This document shows, in pieces, positions 15,875 through 23,978 of a stretch of DNA of 33,439 nucleotides. The stretch covers positions 1 to 33,439 of the forward strand of contig JAQIBS010000093.1 in assembly GCA_027858965.1 (NCBI GenBank). Direction: 5' to 3'. The position numbers were made by a program, and so were the translations under genes. The notes under the pieces were generated by a model, which saw only the letters and a list, made by a program, of their open reading frames with translations, did not search any database and was not told where the DNA came from. Source of the stretch: Kiritimatiellia bacterium (GTDB lineage: Bacteria > Verrucomicrobiota > Kiritimatiellia > RFP12 > UBA1067). How positions within the stretch are numbered: the stretch's first letter is position 1; each line of letters starts with the position of its first letter.

Positions 15875-16747
15875 TTAATCCAGCTGTTTCACTTTAAATC
15901 CCGCTTTACGCAGCTGCGCAATGAGCCCCTGCTCACCGGAGAGATGCAGCGCTCCAACCAGAATAAATTCGGTTTCTTCCGTGCCGAACATCGCCTTTAT
16001 CTGAGGCATCCAGTTGTTATTACGATCAACCAGCAGCTCTTTGTATAGTTCAGGAAAATCATCTATCCATGTATCAAGTGCCGCATTTTCAAGTTCTTTG
16101 AGATCTCCTTTACGCCAGGCTGACTTGGTTTCAGTTAGAACGGAGGCAATTTCACCGAGCTCTTCAATGCTGTGAACTATCAACTCATCTTCATTACCGC
16201 AGCCCATATTGGTGATGAATTTCAGCTGTTCATCAGCGGTTTCCAAGGCCCCTGTTTTCTTCTTGTCTTTAACCGCTTTGTTACTGTAAAACTGATCAAC
16301 ACCAACTTCGGCCATTCCAAGACGCTGCATCTCTGTTGTTGCCAGCATTAAAGAGAGAAAACCGGGCTTCATTTTTTTTAATGAATCCAATGTCATGTTT
16401 TTGGTTTCAAGAAAGTCATCCAGTTGTTTAATAGTCTGCGGTTTAAGATGCTTTGTAATATCGTCATCGCCCACATACATATTTTGTATCAAAAGCTTCT
16501 GTGCAAACTCAGCAGAGTTGACCTCATTGATATTAACCTCAAAATAGACAGCCTGTGAATTGAGGTATGCCTTTTCAAAAGCGTTGGGCAAAGGGAAGTC
16601 CTCTTTTGAAAGCAGGTGAACGGTTCCTCCGATATAGATATGGCTCTGCCCCTTGCTGACCTTCCAGACAGGAGATGCCCCAAAGGAAGATAATGCCAGT
16701 GTGACCAAAAGCAATGCTGTAAATATTTGTCTTTTTACAATATTCAT
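15875..16747 (-). CDS. TraB/GumN-family protein, exported
   Basis: This 290-residue product has a signal peptide (M-N-I-V-K-R-Q-I-F-T-A-L-L-L-V to about residue 24). The TraB/GumN/PrgY hallmarks are all there: G-G-T-V-H-L-L near the N-terminus, a G-V-D-Q-F-Y centre, E-T-A-D-E-Q, and a C-terminal L-V-G-A-L-H-L-S-G-E-Q-G. Members relate to the Tiki metalloprotease fold, but the bacterial role is not settled. I chose ATG 16747 because GGAG lies 8 bases upstream and the signal peptide then sits at the N-terminus; ATG 16777 would add ten residues. A hairpin terminator follows. Dispersed repeats flank this gene and the DUF5684 gene. Confidence 0.9.
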   Translation of the reverse strand: MNIVKRQIFTALLLVTLALSSFGASPVWKVSKGQSHIYIGGTVHLLSKEDFPLPNAFEKAYLNSQAVYFEVNINEVNSAEFAQKLLIQNMYVGDDDITKHLKPQTIKQLDDFLETKNMTLDSLKKMKPGFLSLMLATTEMQRLGMAEVGVDQFYSNKAVKDKKKTGALETADEQLKFITNMGCGNEDELIVHSIEELGEIASVLTETKSAWRKGDLKELENAALDTWIDDFPELYKELLVDRNNNWMPQIKAMFGTEETEFILVGALHLSGEQGLIAQLRKAGFKVKQLD

Positions 16748-16810
16748 CTTGAAACTCCATTCATTCAAGGTATCCACCTTCCGCTGTTCCGCCTTTACGG
16801 GCCCTCCCGC

Positions 16811-16919
16811 ATTCGCGTGAGAGGCGCGTCCTACAAGCCTTCGGCTTCTTTAACCGCTTCAACTTTTTTAACCTTCAACCCTGTTAACCATCTCTCCTAT
16901 GCAACGCGAAGCGTTGTTG
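16811..16919 (-). repeat. Dispersed repeat, copy A2 (inverted relative to A1)
   Basis: The reverse complement of 16832-16919 matches 15146-15232 with one single-base indel and very few substitutions. The outer end (16811-16831) matches more loosely. The pair brackets the DUF5684 and TraB/GumN genes in opposite orientation. Confidence 0.85.
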
Positions 16920-17017
16920 ACTAATGCAGTGATGCATATTACACAAACTGTTCAATGAATGAGAAAAGACTGGCATATCACAAGGGTTAAATTTGGATGT
17001 GGCTCCACTGCATTAGT
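16920..17017. repeat. Perfect 12-bp inverted repeat bounding 98 bp
   Basis: ACTAATGCAGTG at 16920-16931 is exactly inverse-complementary to CACTGCATTAGT at 17006-17017. The 74 bases between hold no gene. The right arm overlaps the stop codon of the small helix-turn-helix-like gene. It may be a small inserted element or a far-spaced terminator stem. Confidence 0.6.
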
Positions 17018-17255
17018 AGTTGAAGATATCCGTCATTTTATAGGTATGATCTGTGGCAATCTGCAGAGCTTCAAGCACAACTTTTTTACTGCGACTTGTC
17101 AGGCGCCGCCCTTTACAGCCACGATTCACCAGTTTATGTGTCATGGGAACACGAGATGCTTCCAGCAGGTCATGCGGTTTCAGATTATGTTTCTCCATAA
17201 CAGCAACCAGCTGCTGCACTCCCAGATTTCTTTCTAAATTCTTCTCTTCGTTCAT
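17013..17255 (-). CDS. Small helix-turn-helix-like protein coupled to the cyclase-like gene
   Basis: An 80-residue basic protein. Residues about 13-70 look like four short helices, including H-D-L-L-E-A-S and G-C-K-G-R-R-L-T-S-R, which resemble an Xre-like DNA-binding fold. The end T-Y-K-M-T-D-I-F-N-Y is conserved-looking. The family was not recognised with certainty. Its ATG overlaps the TGA of the upstream cyclase-like gene as ATGA (17252-17255), so it is translated in step with that gene. Overlap at this level is good evidence that it is real. A regulatory role is a guess from the fold. Confidence 0.65.
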   Translation of the reverse strand: MNEEKNLERNLGVQQLVAVMEKHNLKPHDLLEASRVPMTHKLVNRGCKGRRLTSRSKKVVLEALQIATDHTYKMTDIFNY

Positions 17256-19051
17256 TCAATGTCCTTTAATTGACTTAATGCCTCTAAACTCCATATCAGA
17301 GGATATAATTTCTCATCATACCATAAAACCGAGAAGTATAGACCAATCGGGACCGCTTTTATCTCATTATTTGAGATCATATCTTCCAGCCACACCCCCC
17401 CTTTACGAGCGGCATTGCGGCTCTCTTCTCCTCCATGAAACAGCGCTGTGATGACCAGAGCCGACTCTTCAACGGTGGAATCACTACCGGCACTCCATCC
17501 ATTATCCTTATTCTGCTGATGCAACAGAAAAGACTCTCCCTTATCAACTATACTTGTGATACGAGCCTTTACAGAGCTGTCGTCATTGAAAGAGCTTTCC
17601 TGTAAAGCGTGTAATCCTTTTATGACCCGGGCCGTACCAATCACCTTATTGAGTTTCTCTGGAGTCTGCTGGTGACCAAACCAAAGCGGCATCCATGCGC
17701 CCTCTCTATCCTGTTCACCTTCCAGATAGGCTACCATTTTGAGGGTGGAACTCTGCAGATGGTTCATGAAGCCATCGTCAAAGACCACATAGTCGCATGT
17801 TTTGATGTAATCCATCCATGTAGTAAAAGCCTCTATGCTGTGGGCTGTTATATCACAGCAACTTTTATCAAAGGGCAGTTTACCCCAGCCCTTGCAGAAT
17901 GTGGGCATGCCGCCATTGCTGTTCTGTAAATTCATGAGCCAGCTGAGTCCCAATCTCACAGTTTTTGTTAAAGGTGCAATCTGTGTGAATTCTTTAAGAT
18001 AAAAAAGGGCAATTAAAGCTGCCGCGGTATCATCGGCATCCGGCACTCCGCCCGGCAGATCGGTCCAGGCCCATCCTCCCGGTTGAGCACGAGTGAAAGG
18101 GTGTATATCAAACTGCTGTTTGCTGATCAGCCATTCAGCAACTCTGCCGGCCTCAGTAGGAATCTCTGTCAGATGTTCGGCAAGCGCACGGGCTGACAAC
18201 GAAGTAAGCCAAATTCGTAAGTTTGAGTCAATCGGCCAGCATCCCCCACGTCGGACCGAAGAACGTAAAAATGCCGATCCGCGTTCCACCACGGGATGAT
18301 CAGCATATCCACAGTTCTTTAAAGCCAGCACTACAAAGGCGGTTAACGGGGTGGCATCCAGAAAGCCCCCGTGCTCAGGTTGCAACAGTTCCAATTTTTT
18401 CAAAAACTGCGAAGCAAAAAGTTTACCCAGCGCTGTTTTCTTTTGCACCGAGGCTACCCGTATATGGCGACACAGCCCAACGGCAATAAGAGCCGGAAGT
18501 GCATAACTGACAACATCCATTTTAAACAGACGGTAACACCACCCCGGCAGCAGGGCCAGCATAAAAGGCAGGGCCGGAACTTGGCTCCATTCGGATTCGT
18601 CATCACTACAAATTGCCAGATACATTAAGATAGGCACTGCAAAAGTTTTATCTTCACCATAAACAGATCTAAGGGTTGACGCAATAGCGGAGAGCGAGAG
18701 CCCACCCGTGATATACAAGATCCAGGCACCGGAATCCGTGAGAGCCTTACCTGCCCCCATACACCCCCTATGCCTGGAAATGCAGGCTCTGACAATCAAA
18801 GAGGTGCTGATATTGGAAGGGCTCTCTGGAGTATCGCCCCAGCCACCATCGCTGTTGATTTTATCCACGAGCCATTGGGCTCCGGATTTAGCAATTTTCT
18901 GATCAGATTCATTACCCCCTTCCAAAGCGGTCACAGCTAAAGCGGTACCCAGTGCGCTGGAGGAGAGCTGCCCACTCCAGGCACAACCGTCAGCATCACG
19001 CTGCTTCAGCAGCAGATCGACCACTTTTGAGTATGTTGGGAAAAAGTTCAT
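17252..19051 (-). CDS. Squalene-hopene-cyclase-like class II terpenoid cyclase
   Basis: This is about 599 residues from the chosen ATG, near the roughly 630 of squalene-hopene cyclases. P-G-G-W-A-W precedes P-D-A-D-D-T-A, giving the catalytic D-x-D-D at residues 338-341. This position and context match class II cyclases that protonate a polyprenyl chain. Several QW-like repeats are present (Q-R-D-A-D-G-C-A-W, D-G-G-W-G-D-T-P, N-S-N-G-G-M-P, Q-D-R-E-G-A-W, N-K-D-N-G-W). ATG 19051 fits the usual N-terminus but has no clear ribosome site; ATG 19087 is the alternative, and the frame stays open further upstream through a repeat. No hopanoid genes (hpn, squalene synthase) are nearby, so the substrate is uncertain. 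It overlaps the small downstream gene by 4 bases. Confidence 0.85.
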   Translation of the reverse strand: MNFFPTYSKVVDLLLKQRDADGCAWSGQLSSSALGTALAVTALEGGNESDQKIAKSGAQWLVDKINSDGGWGDTPESPSNISTSLIVRACISRHRGCMGAGKALTDSGAWILYITGGLSLSAIASTLRSVYGEDKTFAVPILMYLAICSDDESEWSQVPALPFMLALLPGWCYRLFKMDVVSYALPALIAVGLCRHIRVASVQKKTALGKLFASQFLKKLELLQPEHGGFLDATPLTAFVVLALKNCGYADHPVVERGSAFLRSSVRRGGCWPIDSNLRIWLTSLSARALAEHLTEIPTEAGRVAEWLISKQQFDIHPFTRAQPGGWAWTDLPGGVPDADDTAAALIALFYLKEFTQIAPLTKTVRLGLSWLMNLQNSNGGMPTFCKGWGKLPFDKSCCDITAHSIEAFTTWMDYIKTCDYVVFDDGFMNHLQSSTLKMVAYLEGEQDREGAWMPLWFGHQQTPEKLNKVIGTARVIKGLHALQESSFNDDSSVKARITSIVDKGESFLLHQQNKDNGWSAGSDSTVEESALVITALFHGGEESRNAARKGGVWLEDMISNNEIKAVPIGLYFSVLWYDEKLYPLIWSLEALSQLKDIE

Positions 19052-19129
19052 TAGTTCGTTAGTAGCTATAAAATCAACTCCTGTCATAAAAAACAAGAAA
19101 TTGAGGTGGCTGTTTTTATAAACAATTGT

Positions 19130-19159
19130 AGTATAAAAGGTTGAATATCCAATATCCAA
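19130..19159 (-). promoter_or_regulatory. Candidate promoter of the cyclase-like gene
   Basis: On the minus strand TTGGAT (19154-19159), an 18-base spacer and TATACT (19130-19135) lie about 80 bases before ATG 19051. The -35 is weak and the -10 good. TTGGATA is repeated twice in tandem here. If used, the start at 19051 or 19087 is favoured over longer versions. Confidence 0.4.
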
Positions 19160-19162
19160 CAC

Positions 19163-19239
19163 GGAACTCCCGAATCGAGCTTGCGAGAAAGGCCGTGCCG
19201 AAGGCCGGCAGTGAGCCCGAAGGGTGAAACGGCAATTCC
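19163..19239. repeat. GC-rich palindromic intergenic element (REP-like)
   Basis: The ends GGAACTCCCG and CGGCAATTCC are inverse-complementary at 8 of 10 positions. Inside are small stem-loops of the type GCC-gaa-GGC and CCC-gaa-GGG. It is richer in G+C than the AT-rich sequence on its left. It holds no gene. Confidence 0.5.
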
Positions 19240-19291
19240 AAGGCAATAGCCGCTTCGCGCCAGCCTTTATCCGGTGGTAGTGATTAAACTC

Positions 19292-20179
19292 TTATTCAAT
19301 ATTCTGAACTTGTTCACGAATAGCTTCAAGTCCTGCTTTAAAGTCAATAACCCGCTTGGAGATACCGGCATTGTTAGCCTTTGATCCGGTCGTATTGATT
19401 TCACGGAACATCTCCTGACAGATAAAATCAAGAGTTCTTCCGCAAATACCACCCTTGGCTAAAATCTTTTCCGTCTGCAGAAAATGACTTTTCAAACGAG
19501 TCAGCTCTTCGCTGATGTCACATCTATCGGCAAAGACCGCAATCTCACGAGCCAGTGCGTCTTTATCAATCAGCGCCTCTTTTTCAACCAGTTTTTTTAA
19601 GCGTTGTTCCAATGTTTTTTTGTGAAACGCGGGAACTTTGGGGGCGATCTTCTCAATCTGTGCTTCAATACGTTCCAGCCCCGTGATGCGTTTACGCATG
19701 TCTTTCTCTAAAACATCTCCCTCGTGACTGCGCATCTCCTTCAACTTTTTAAGCGCTTTCACCACTGTGTTTTCAACCTCCGGCCAGATTTCAACCGGGT
19801 TATCAATAAGCGAAGATGATTTAATCAGACTCTGCATCTTTATAAGAGAGGTGAGGGTTATATCATCTTTGAGATTCAGTTTTCTGGCTAGACTACGCAT
19901 TTCATCAAGCTGTTTTTTAGCCACAGCAATATCAATACCGCCACTCACTCCGCGACCACTAGAGGCTTTTTCAACAACAATAAGCCCTTTAACATAACCG
20001 CGTTTTATATATCGGCTGATTATTTTTTGGAGCTTTGACTCACAACTTACCAGCTCACGCGGCATAGAAACACTGTAATCAAACTGCTTTCTGTTGACAG
20101 AGCTCAGTTCAACAGTAATTTTATAGCCCTTTTTGACACTTTCTCCCCTGCCAAAACCTGTCATACTTAATATCGACAT
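19292..20179 (-). CDS. yicC: YicC-family endoribonuclease
   Basis: The 295-residue product begins M-S-I-L-S-M-T-G-F-G-R-G, the YicC/YloC signature. N-R-K-Q-F-D follows in the E-L-S-S-V-N-R strand. The C-terminus carries the conserved D-R-C-D-I-S-E-E-L-T-R-L-x-S-H and F-I-C-Q-E-M-x-R-E-I-N-T-x-x-S-K. The family contains RNases that act on small RNAs and mRNAs. AAGGAAC lies 6 bases before ATG 20179, so I chose it over an upstream ATG at 20212. Length is close to the E. coli protein. The cyclase-like gene lies downstream on the same strand, about 240 bases away with its own candidate promoter. Confidence 0.95.
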   Translation of the reverse strand: MSILSMTGFGRGESVKKGYKITVELSSVNRKQFDYSVSMPRELVSCESKLQKIISRYIKRGYVKGLIVVEKASSGRGVSGGIDIAVAKKQLDEMRSLARKLNLKDDITLTSLIKMQSLIKSSSLIDNPVEIWPEVENTVVKALKKLKEMRSHEGDVLEKDMRKRITGLERIEAQIEKIAPKVPAFHKKTLEQRLKKLVEKEALIDKDALAREIAVFADRCDISEELTRLKSHFLQTEKILAKGGICGRTLDFICQEMFREINTTGSKANNAGISKRVIDFKAGLEAIREQVQNIE

Positions 20180-20295
20180 AATTGTTCCTTTGAAATTTAA
20201 AATATTACACAAGCATCACATCATGTTAATCATGTAATCCTGTCAGAAAATATTCTCCTGTTACTTACTGCCTATTTGGTTTCGGCTTCGCTGGT

Positions 20296-21039
20296 TTAGG
20301 TTTTACTGAAAATTTGATAGCGACACTGCCAGCAAATAAGTGTGCCGATGATGCTGCCTATATAAGCCGGATATAAAACACTTAATACCGGCAACCGTAA
20401 AATTGAAACTTTAGGTGCTATCAGGAGGTGCGCTATAACGGGTAATGCTATAGCTCCACCAATAACATAAAGATCTGTAATCGTCTTGGGATATTCATCC
20501 CATAAATTGGTTAGCATGACACCCAGAAGCAATAAACTTACTATCAGAAAAACAGTAGTCCATTTCAAACTCATTCGGGCCTTAAGCGGCATCAGCAGCT
20601 GCTGCAGGCAAATACACCATGTGCCAAGTATAAATCCAGTCCAGAAGACCCAGTGGCCTAGCTGGTCGTCGATGAACTGTATTGAGTAGCGCAGATCCTT
20701 GCTCATCATGCCTTCTGCATTATAGGCACTGATCAAGCGGTTGGCGGGATCATGCATGCCCATCCCGCAAGCGACAAAATATATTGAAAGAATGCAGAGG
20801 ATATCCAGAGTCAGCGTCTGTCGGCCTTGTGCCAGGCAGCGGTTGAACATCCAGAACATAATGCCGATCAATGGGGCAAAGACCAACATTGAAAGCATCT
20901 CACGAACTCTTAGGATATCTGCCACGGATGCAAAATTCCATCCATTGGGTGCAACTCTTGATGCACCAGCCGCAATACAAATCAAAGTAAAGATTCCAAA
21001 CAAAGCAGCTAATCTTTTTAATAAAAATTCATCATTCAT
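20296..21039 (-). CDS. Unidentified multi-pass membrane protein
   Basis: I do not recognise this family. The 247-residue product has about seven hydrophobic segments. Notable polar positions inside or at the ends of segments are G-M-H-D-P-A-N-R and D-D-Q-L-G-H-W-V-F-W, with paired Asp and His that could bind a metal or haem; this is speculation. ATG 21039 is preferred over 21093 because it begins M-N-D-E-F-L-L-K-R ahead of the first membrane segment and AGAGA lies upstream. The gene lies between yicC and the hydrate repair gene on the same strand, separated from each by about 100 bases or more. Confidence 0.75.
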   Translation of the reverse strand: MNDEFLLKRLAALFGIFTLICIAAGASRVAPNGWNFASVADILRVREMLSMLVFAPLIGIMFWMFNRCLAQGRQTLTLDILCILSIYFVACGMGMHDPANRLISAYNAEGMMSKDLRYSIQFIDDQLGHWVFWTGFILGTWCICLQQLLMPLKARMSLKWTTVFLIVSLLLLGVMLTNLWDEYPKTITDLYVIGGAIALPVIAHLLIAPKVSILRLPVLSVLYPAYIGSIIGTLICWQCRYQIFSKT

Positions 21040-21159
21040 AAAAACAGATCTCTTTTCATAAGGTATTAGGCCCTTCACTGAAAGGCAAGTCAAACTTGTT
21101 TGTCCTTAATGGTTGTTGTCGGTGCATCGTCAGGGCAGTTTAAGTTGAAGTGCTAAGTT

Positions 21160-21197
21160 TGGTTGCCTTGTCTGCGTGCAACGCACAGGCAGGCGGC
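21160..21197. repeat. Intergenic hairpin in the gap after the hydrate-repair gene
   Basis: TGCGT-gca-ACGCA (21173-21185) is a perfect inner stem. It extends outward through a small bulge into CCTTGTC / CAGGCAGG with wobble pairs. There is no T run on either strand close by. It could be a REP-like element or an mRNA-stabilising hairpin. The rest of 21040-21210 shows nothing clear. Confidence 0.45.
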
Positions 21198-21210
21198 ACT
21201 GCTGCTTTAG

Positions 21211-22785
21211 TTATCTTTCAATATTCTGATAGATATCAGGCAGCATATTCACGAGGTCGGTTGCTGTCAGTGAGGTCTGGCTGCCTTTGATGGCCGCAAA
21301 ATCACCCGCAGAGCTATGAGCCCAGACTGCCATTGTGACAGCTGTCATATCATCAAGTCCCTGAGCCAATACTCCGCCGATCATGCCTGCCAGAACATCA
21401 CCCATGCCGGCTGAGGCCATTCCAGGATTTCCAGTCATGTTAACCCACGGCATAGATTTTCCATCGCTGACCAGCGTTCCCGCCCCCTTAAGAACTGCAA
21501 TCGCATTATAACGAAGGGCCAGAGACTTAACCGCATTACTTCGGTTATCCTGAATCTCAGCGGTCGTACATTCCAGCAGTCGTGCTGCTTCGCCTGGGTG
21601 CGGTGTAATAATAAGAGAGAGCGCCTCTCTTATTTTATAGCCATCTTTACTGAGCGCAGCCAGAATATTTAAGCCATCTGCATCCAGCACTACACGCCCC
21701 TTGAAATTATCAAGAACGTATTTTATAAACTCTTTTGCCCCATCTGACTGCCCCAAACCTGGGCCGATAACAACTACATTGAATTTATCCAGATTATACT
21801 CATTTGAACGTTGATTAAGATCTGCCAGGTAAAAATCATCGAGTGCTGCCTTTCTGATAATCACCTCAGGAATCAGGGATAACGCTGTTTGAGAGCTTGC
21901 CCAGCTCCAAAGAGTTACCAGACCTGCCCCGCTGCGCAAAGCACCTAGCGATGACAGAACCGGAGCATTGGGATAATTTTCAGAACCTCCCATAATGCAG
22001 ACATGACCAAAACGGCCTTTATGGGCATCCCACTCCCTTCCACGATAAGCGCGGGTCAGTTCAGGTCTTGCAATGAGTTGAAATTCAGCATCGGCAACTG
22101 ACTTAAAGGTTATTTCATCCGGTATGCCAATATCAGAAACTATCAGATGGCCAATAAGTTTGATTGCATCAGGGGAACAAAACCCCTGTTTTGGTGCGGC
22201 AAATGTCACGGTCAGGTCAGCTTTAACAACGGCACCAGCGGCAATACCGGTATCACCATTCATACCCGAGGGAAGGTCAGCAGATACAATCAGGCAATAG
22301 GCGCGTATGCTGTTAATCCACTGAATGGCTTCAGCGGCCACTTCTCGCGGTTCTCCGCTGCAGCCGGTACCGAGAATGCCGTCAACCACGACACCGTAAT
22401 TGAGTAAAGTCCCGGATTTTAAATCAAAATTCTTCTGCCAGCTTTCAACTGTGGAAATGACTTCAAAGGGCACATTAAGACTTTGCATCTCATCCCATGC
22501 GATGTGTGCCGCCCCCTTTAAAGAGGAGGGTATGCATGTCATAATCACATGAGCACTGAAACCGGCTTTATGTAGACATCGTGCCGCCACAAAAATATCA
22601 CCGCCGTTATTACCATGTCCGGCAATCAGGATAATGCGATTCGCCCGGCGCAGATGGGCCACTCTCATAACACAGCGAGCCAAAGCCACTCCAGCTCTAT
22701 TCATTAGAATCTGCTCAGGAATATCACACTCGCTGATTGCCGCTGCATCAGCAGCTCGCATCTGATTAACTGTTAAAAATTTCAT
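21211..22785 (-). CDS. nnr: Bifunctional NAD(P)H-hydrate epimerase / ADP-dependent NAD(P)H-hydrate dehydratase
   Basis: This 524-residue fusion repairs damaged NADHX and NADPHX in the cytoplasm. Residues 1-215 are the YjeF N-terminal epimerase domain, with G-H-G-N-N-G-G-D and V-D-G-I-L-G-T-G. Residues about 235-520 are the ribokinase-like dehydratase (NnrD, CARKD), with M-G-G-S-E-N-Y-P-N-A-P, L-D-A-D-G-L-N, I-T-P-H-P-G-E-A-A-R-L and the closing G-M-A-S-A-G-M-G-D-V-L-A-G-M-I-G. Full normal length. Its ATG lies inside the 3' end of the adenosine deaminase gene (20-base overlap), with a GGATG-type ribosome site there, so expression is coupled. Confidence 0.95.
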   Translation of the reverse strand: MKFLTVNQMRAADAAAISECDIPEQILMNRAGVALARCVMRVAHLRRANRIILIAGHGNNGGDIFVAARCLHKAGFSAHVIMTCIPSSLKGAAHIAWDEMQSLNVPFEVISTVESWQKNFDLKSGTLLNYGVVVDGILGTGCSGEPREVAAEAIQWINSIRAYCLIVSADLPSGMNGDTGIAAGAVVKADLTVTFAAPKQGFCSPDAIKLIGHLIVSDIGIPDEITFKSVADAEFQLIARPELTRAYRGREWDAHKGRFGHVCIMGGSENYPNAPVLSSLGALRSGAGLVTLWSWASSQTALSLIPEVIIRKAALDDFYLADLNQRSNEYNLDKFNVVVIGPGLGQSDGAKEFIKYVLDNFKGRVVLDADGLNILAALSKDGYKIREALSLIITPHPGEAARLLECTTAEIQDNRSNAVKSLALRYNAIAVLKGAGTLVSDGKSMPWVNMTGNPGMASAGMGDVLAGMIGGVLAQGLDDMTAVTMAVWAHSSAGDFAAIKGSQTSLTATDLVNMLPDIYQNIER

Positions 22786-23968
22786 CTATTTCATCCGCTG
22801 CTCTTTTAACAAAGGCTCTTTTTTGAGCATAACTACCGTGATAAAAAGCTCCCTTAAACCCTGCCAGAACAAGACGTTTCAGCTGTTCTTTTTCAAGGTG
22901 GCAAGCTTCCGCAGTCAGAGTGAGTTCATTACTCAAACTGGTATGAGAAACGAGTGTGTTATCTGTACAGATAGCAACAGACATTCCATAATCAAGCATC
23001 TTACGAACAGGATGATTATCCATATTTCCTTTTAAATCAGGTATTGTCTGCATATTGCTGGTGGGACAGACCTCAACCGTTATACGCATGGTTGCCACAT
23101 AATTGGCAAGGGCATCTACATATGCCTCTTTATCTGTAATTAACGGATCTATAATTCTGCCGGAATCAAAAATCGATGTTCCGTGACCAATGCGTTCAGC
23201 GTGACATTTAGTAACCGCTTCATAGATTGACTCAGGACCGTAGGCCTCTCCGGCATGTACTGTTGTTCGCATAAAGTTTGCATGTGCCTCATCATAAGCG
23301 GAATAGTGATGGCCAGCCGGATAACCATCCTCTTCACCGGCCAGATCAAAGGCAACTACGGGAACACCGAAGTTATCACGGGCGGTTAATGCGGAGCGCA
23401 CGGCCTCCATTGAGGCAATATTGATAATATCACGTTTTTTTGTGGCAGAGAGCACATCTAAAAGTGTATCAAAATAGACTCCCATGCCACGGAAGAAGTT
23501 ACGCATTGCACAGCAGATAATGCCATATTCAAAAGGAATCTTCGCCCCGCATGAAACATCTCTGCTTTGGTTGAATGTGGTTGCCGCCTGCATTAATCCG
23601 GCGTTAACAGCCCTGAAGGCGGTTACACACTCTGCGCTCGAAGAGACTAAAAGCTGAGGAGAAAATCGAACCTCCATATATCTTACGCCATCCAGAATTG
23701 CATCCGTCGCCATCTCGAATGCAGTTCTCTCGATTGCTTCAAAGTCACCTAAAACAGCACAGGTATAACCAAACCCCAGTAAATATTCACTCAGACTGGA
23801 ATATTGATCTTTGAATACACATTCATTGAGTCCGGCTACATCATAAGAGGGTAGTTCAACCCCCTGCTCACGTGCAAGTTCGATCAAAGTAGAAGCCCGC
23901 ATTGACCCATCCAGATGGGAATGTAATTCACTTTTCGGAACACTTTTAATAAGTTCGGCAACAGTACT
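22766..23968 (-). CDS. add: Adenosine deaminase
   Basis: This 400-residue enzyme hydrolyses adenosine (and deoxyadenosine) to inosine in purine salvage. Metal ligands and catalytic residues are in order: H-S-H at 17-19 in E-L-H-S-H-L-D-G-S, V-H-A-G-E, E-R-I-G-H-G, and C-T-D-N. The last motif carries Asn where the commonest form has a second Asp, a variant known in other bacterial branches of the family. ATG 23968 is preferred over 24085 because GAGGG lies 5 bases upstream and M-S-T-V-A-E-L begins just before the barrel; the longer start would overlap the preceding gene. It overlaps the hydrate-repair gene by 20 bases. Confidence 0.93.
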   Translation of the reverse strand, partial: STVAELIKSVPKSELHSHLDGSMRASTLIELAREQGVELPSYDVAGLNECVFKDQYSSLSEYLLGFGYTCAVLGDFEAIERTAFEMATDAILDGVRYMEVRFSPQLLVSSSAECVTAFRAVNAGLMQAATTFNQSRDVSCGAKIPFEYGIICCAMRNFFRGMGVYFDTLLDVLSATKKRDIINIASMEAVRSALTARDNFGVPVVAFDLAGEEDGYPAGHHYSAYDEAHANFMRTTVHAGEAYGPESIYEAVTKCHAERIGHGTSIFDSGRIIDPLITDKEAYVDALANYVATMRITVEVCPTSNMQTIPDLKGNMDNHPVRKMLDYGMSVAICTDNTLVSHTSLSNELTLTAEACHLEKEQLKRLVLAGFKGAFYHGSYAQKRAFVKRAADEIDEIFNS

Positions 23969-23978
23969 CATAAACCCT

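Noticed and set aside
22766..23968. Adenosine deaminase with T-D-N instead of T-D-D as an inactive or new enzyme
   Set aside because: The variant is known in other bacterial members of the family and all metal ligands and the H-A-G-E glutamate are present.
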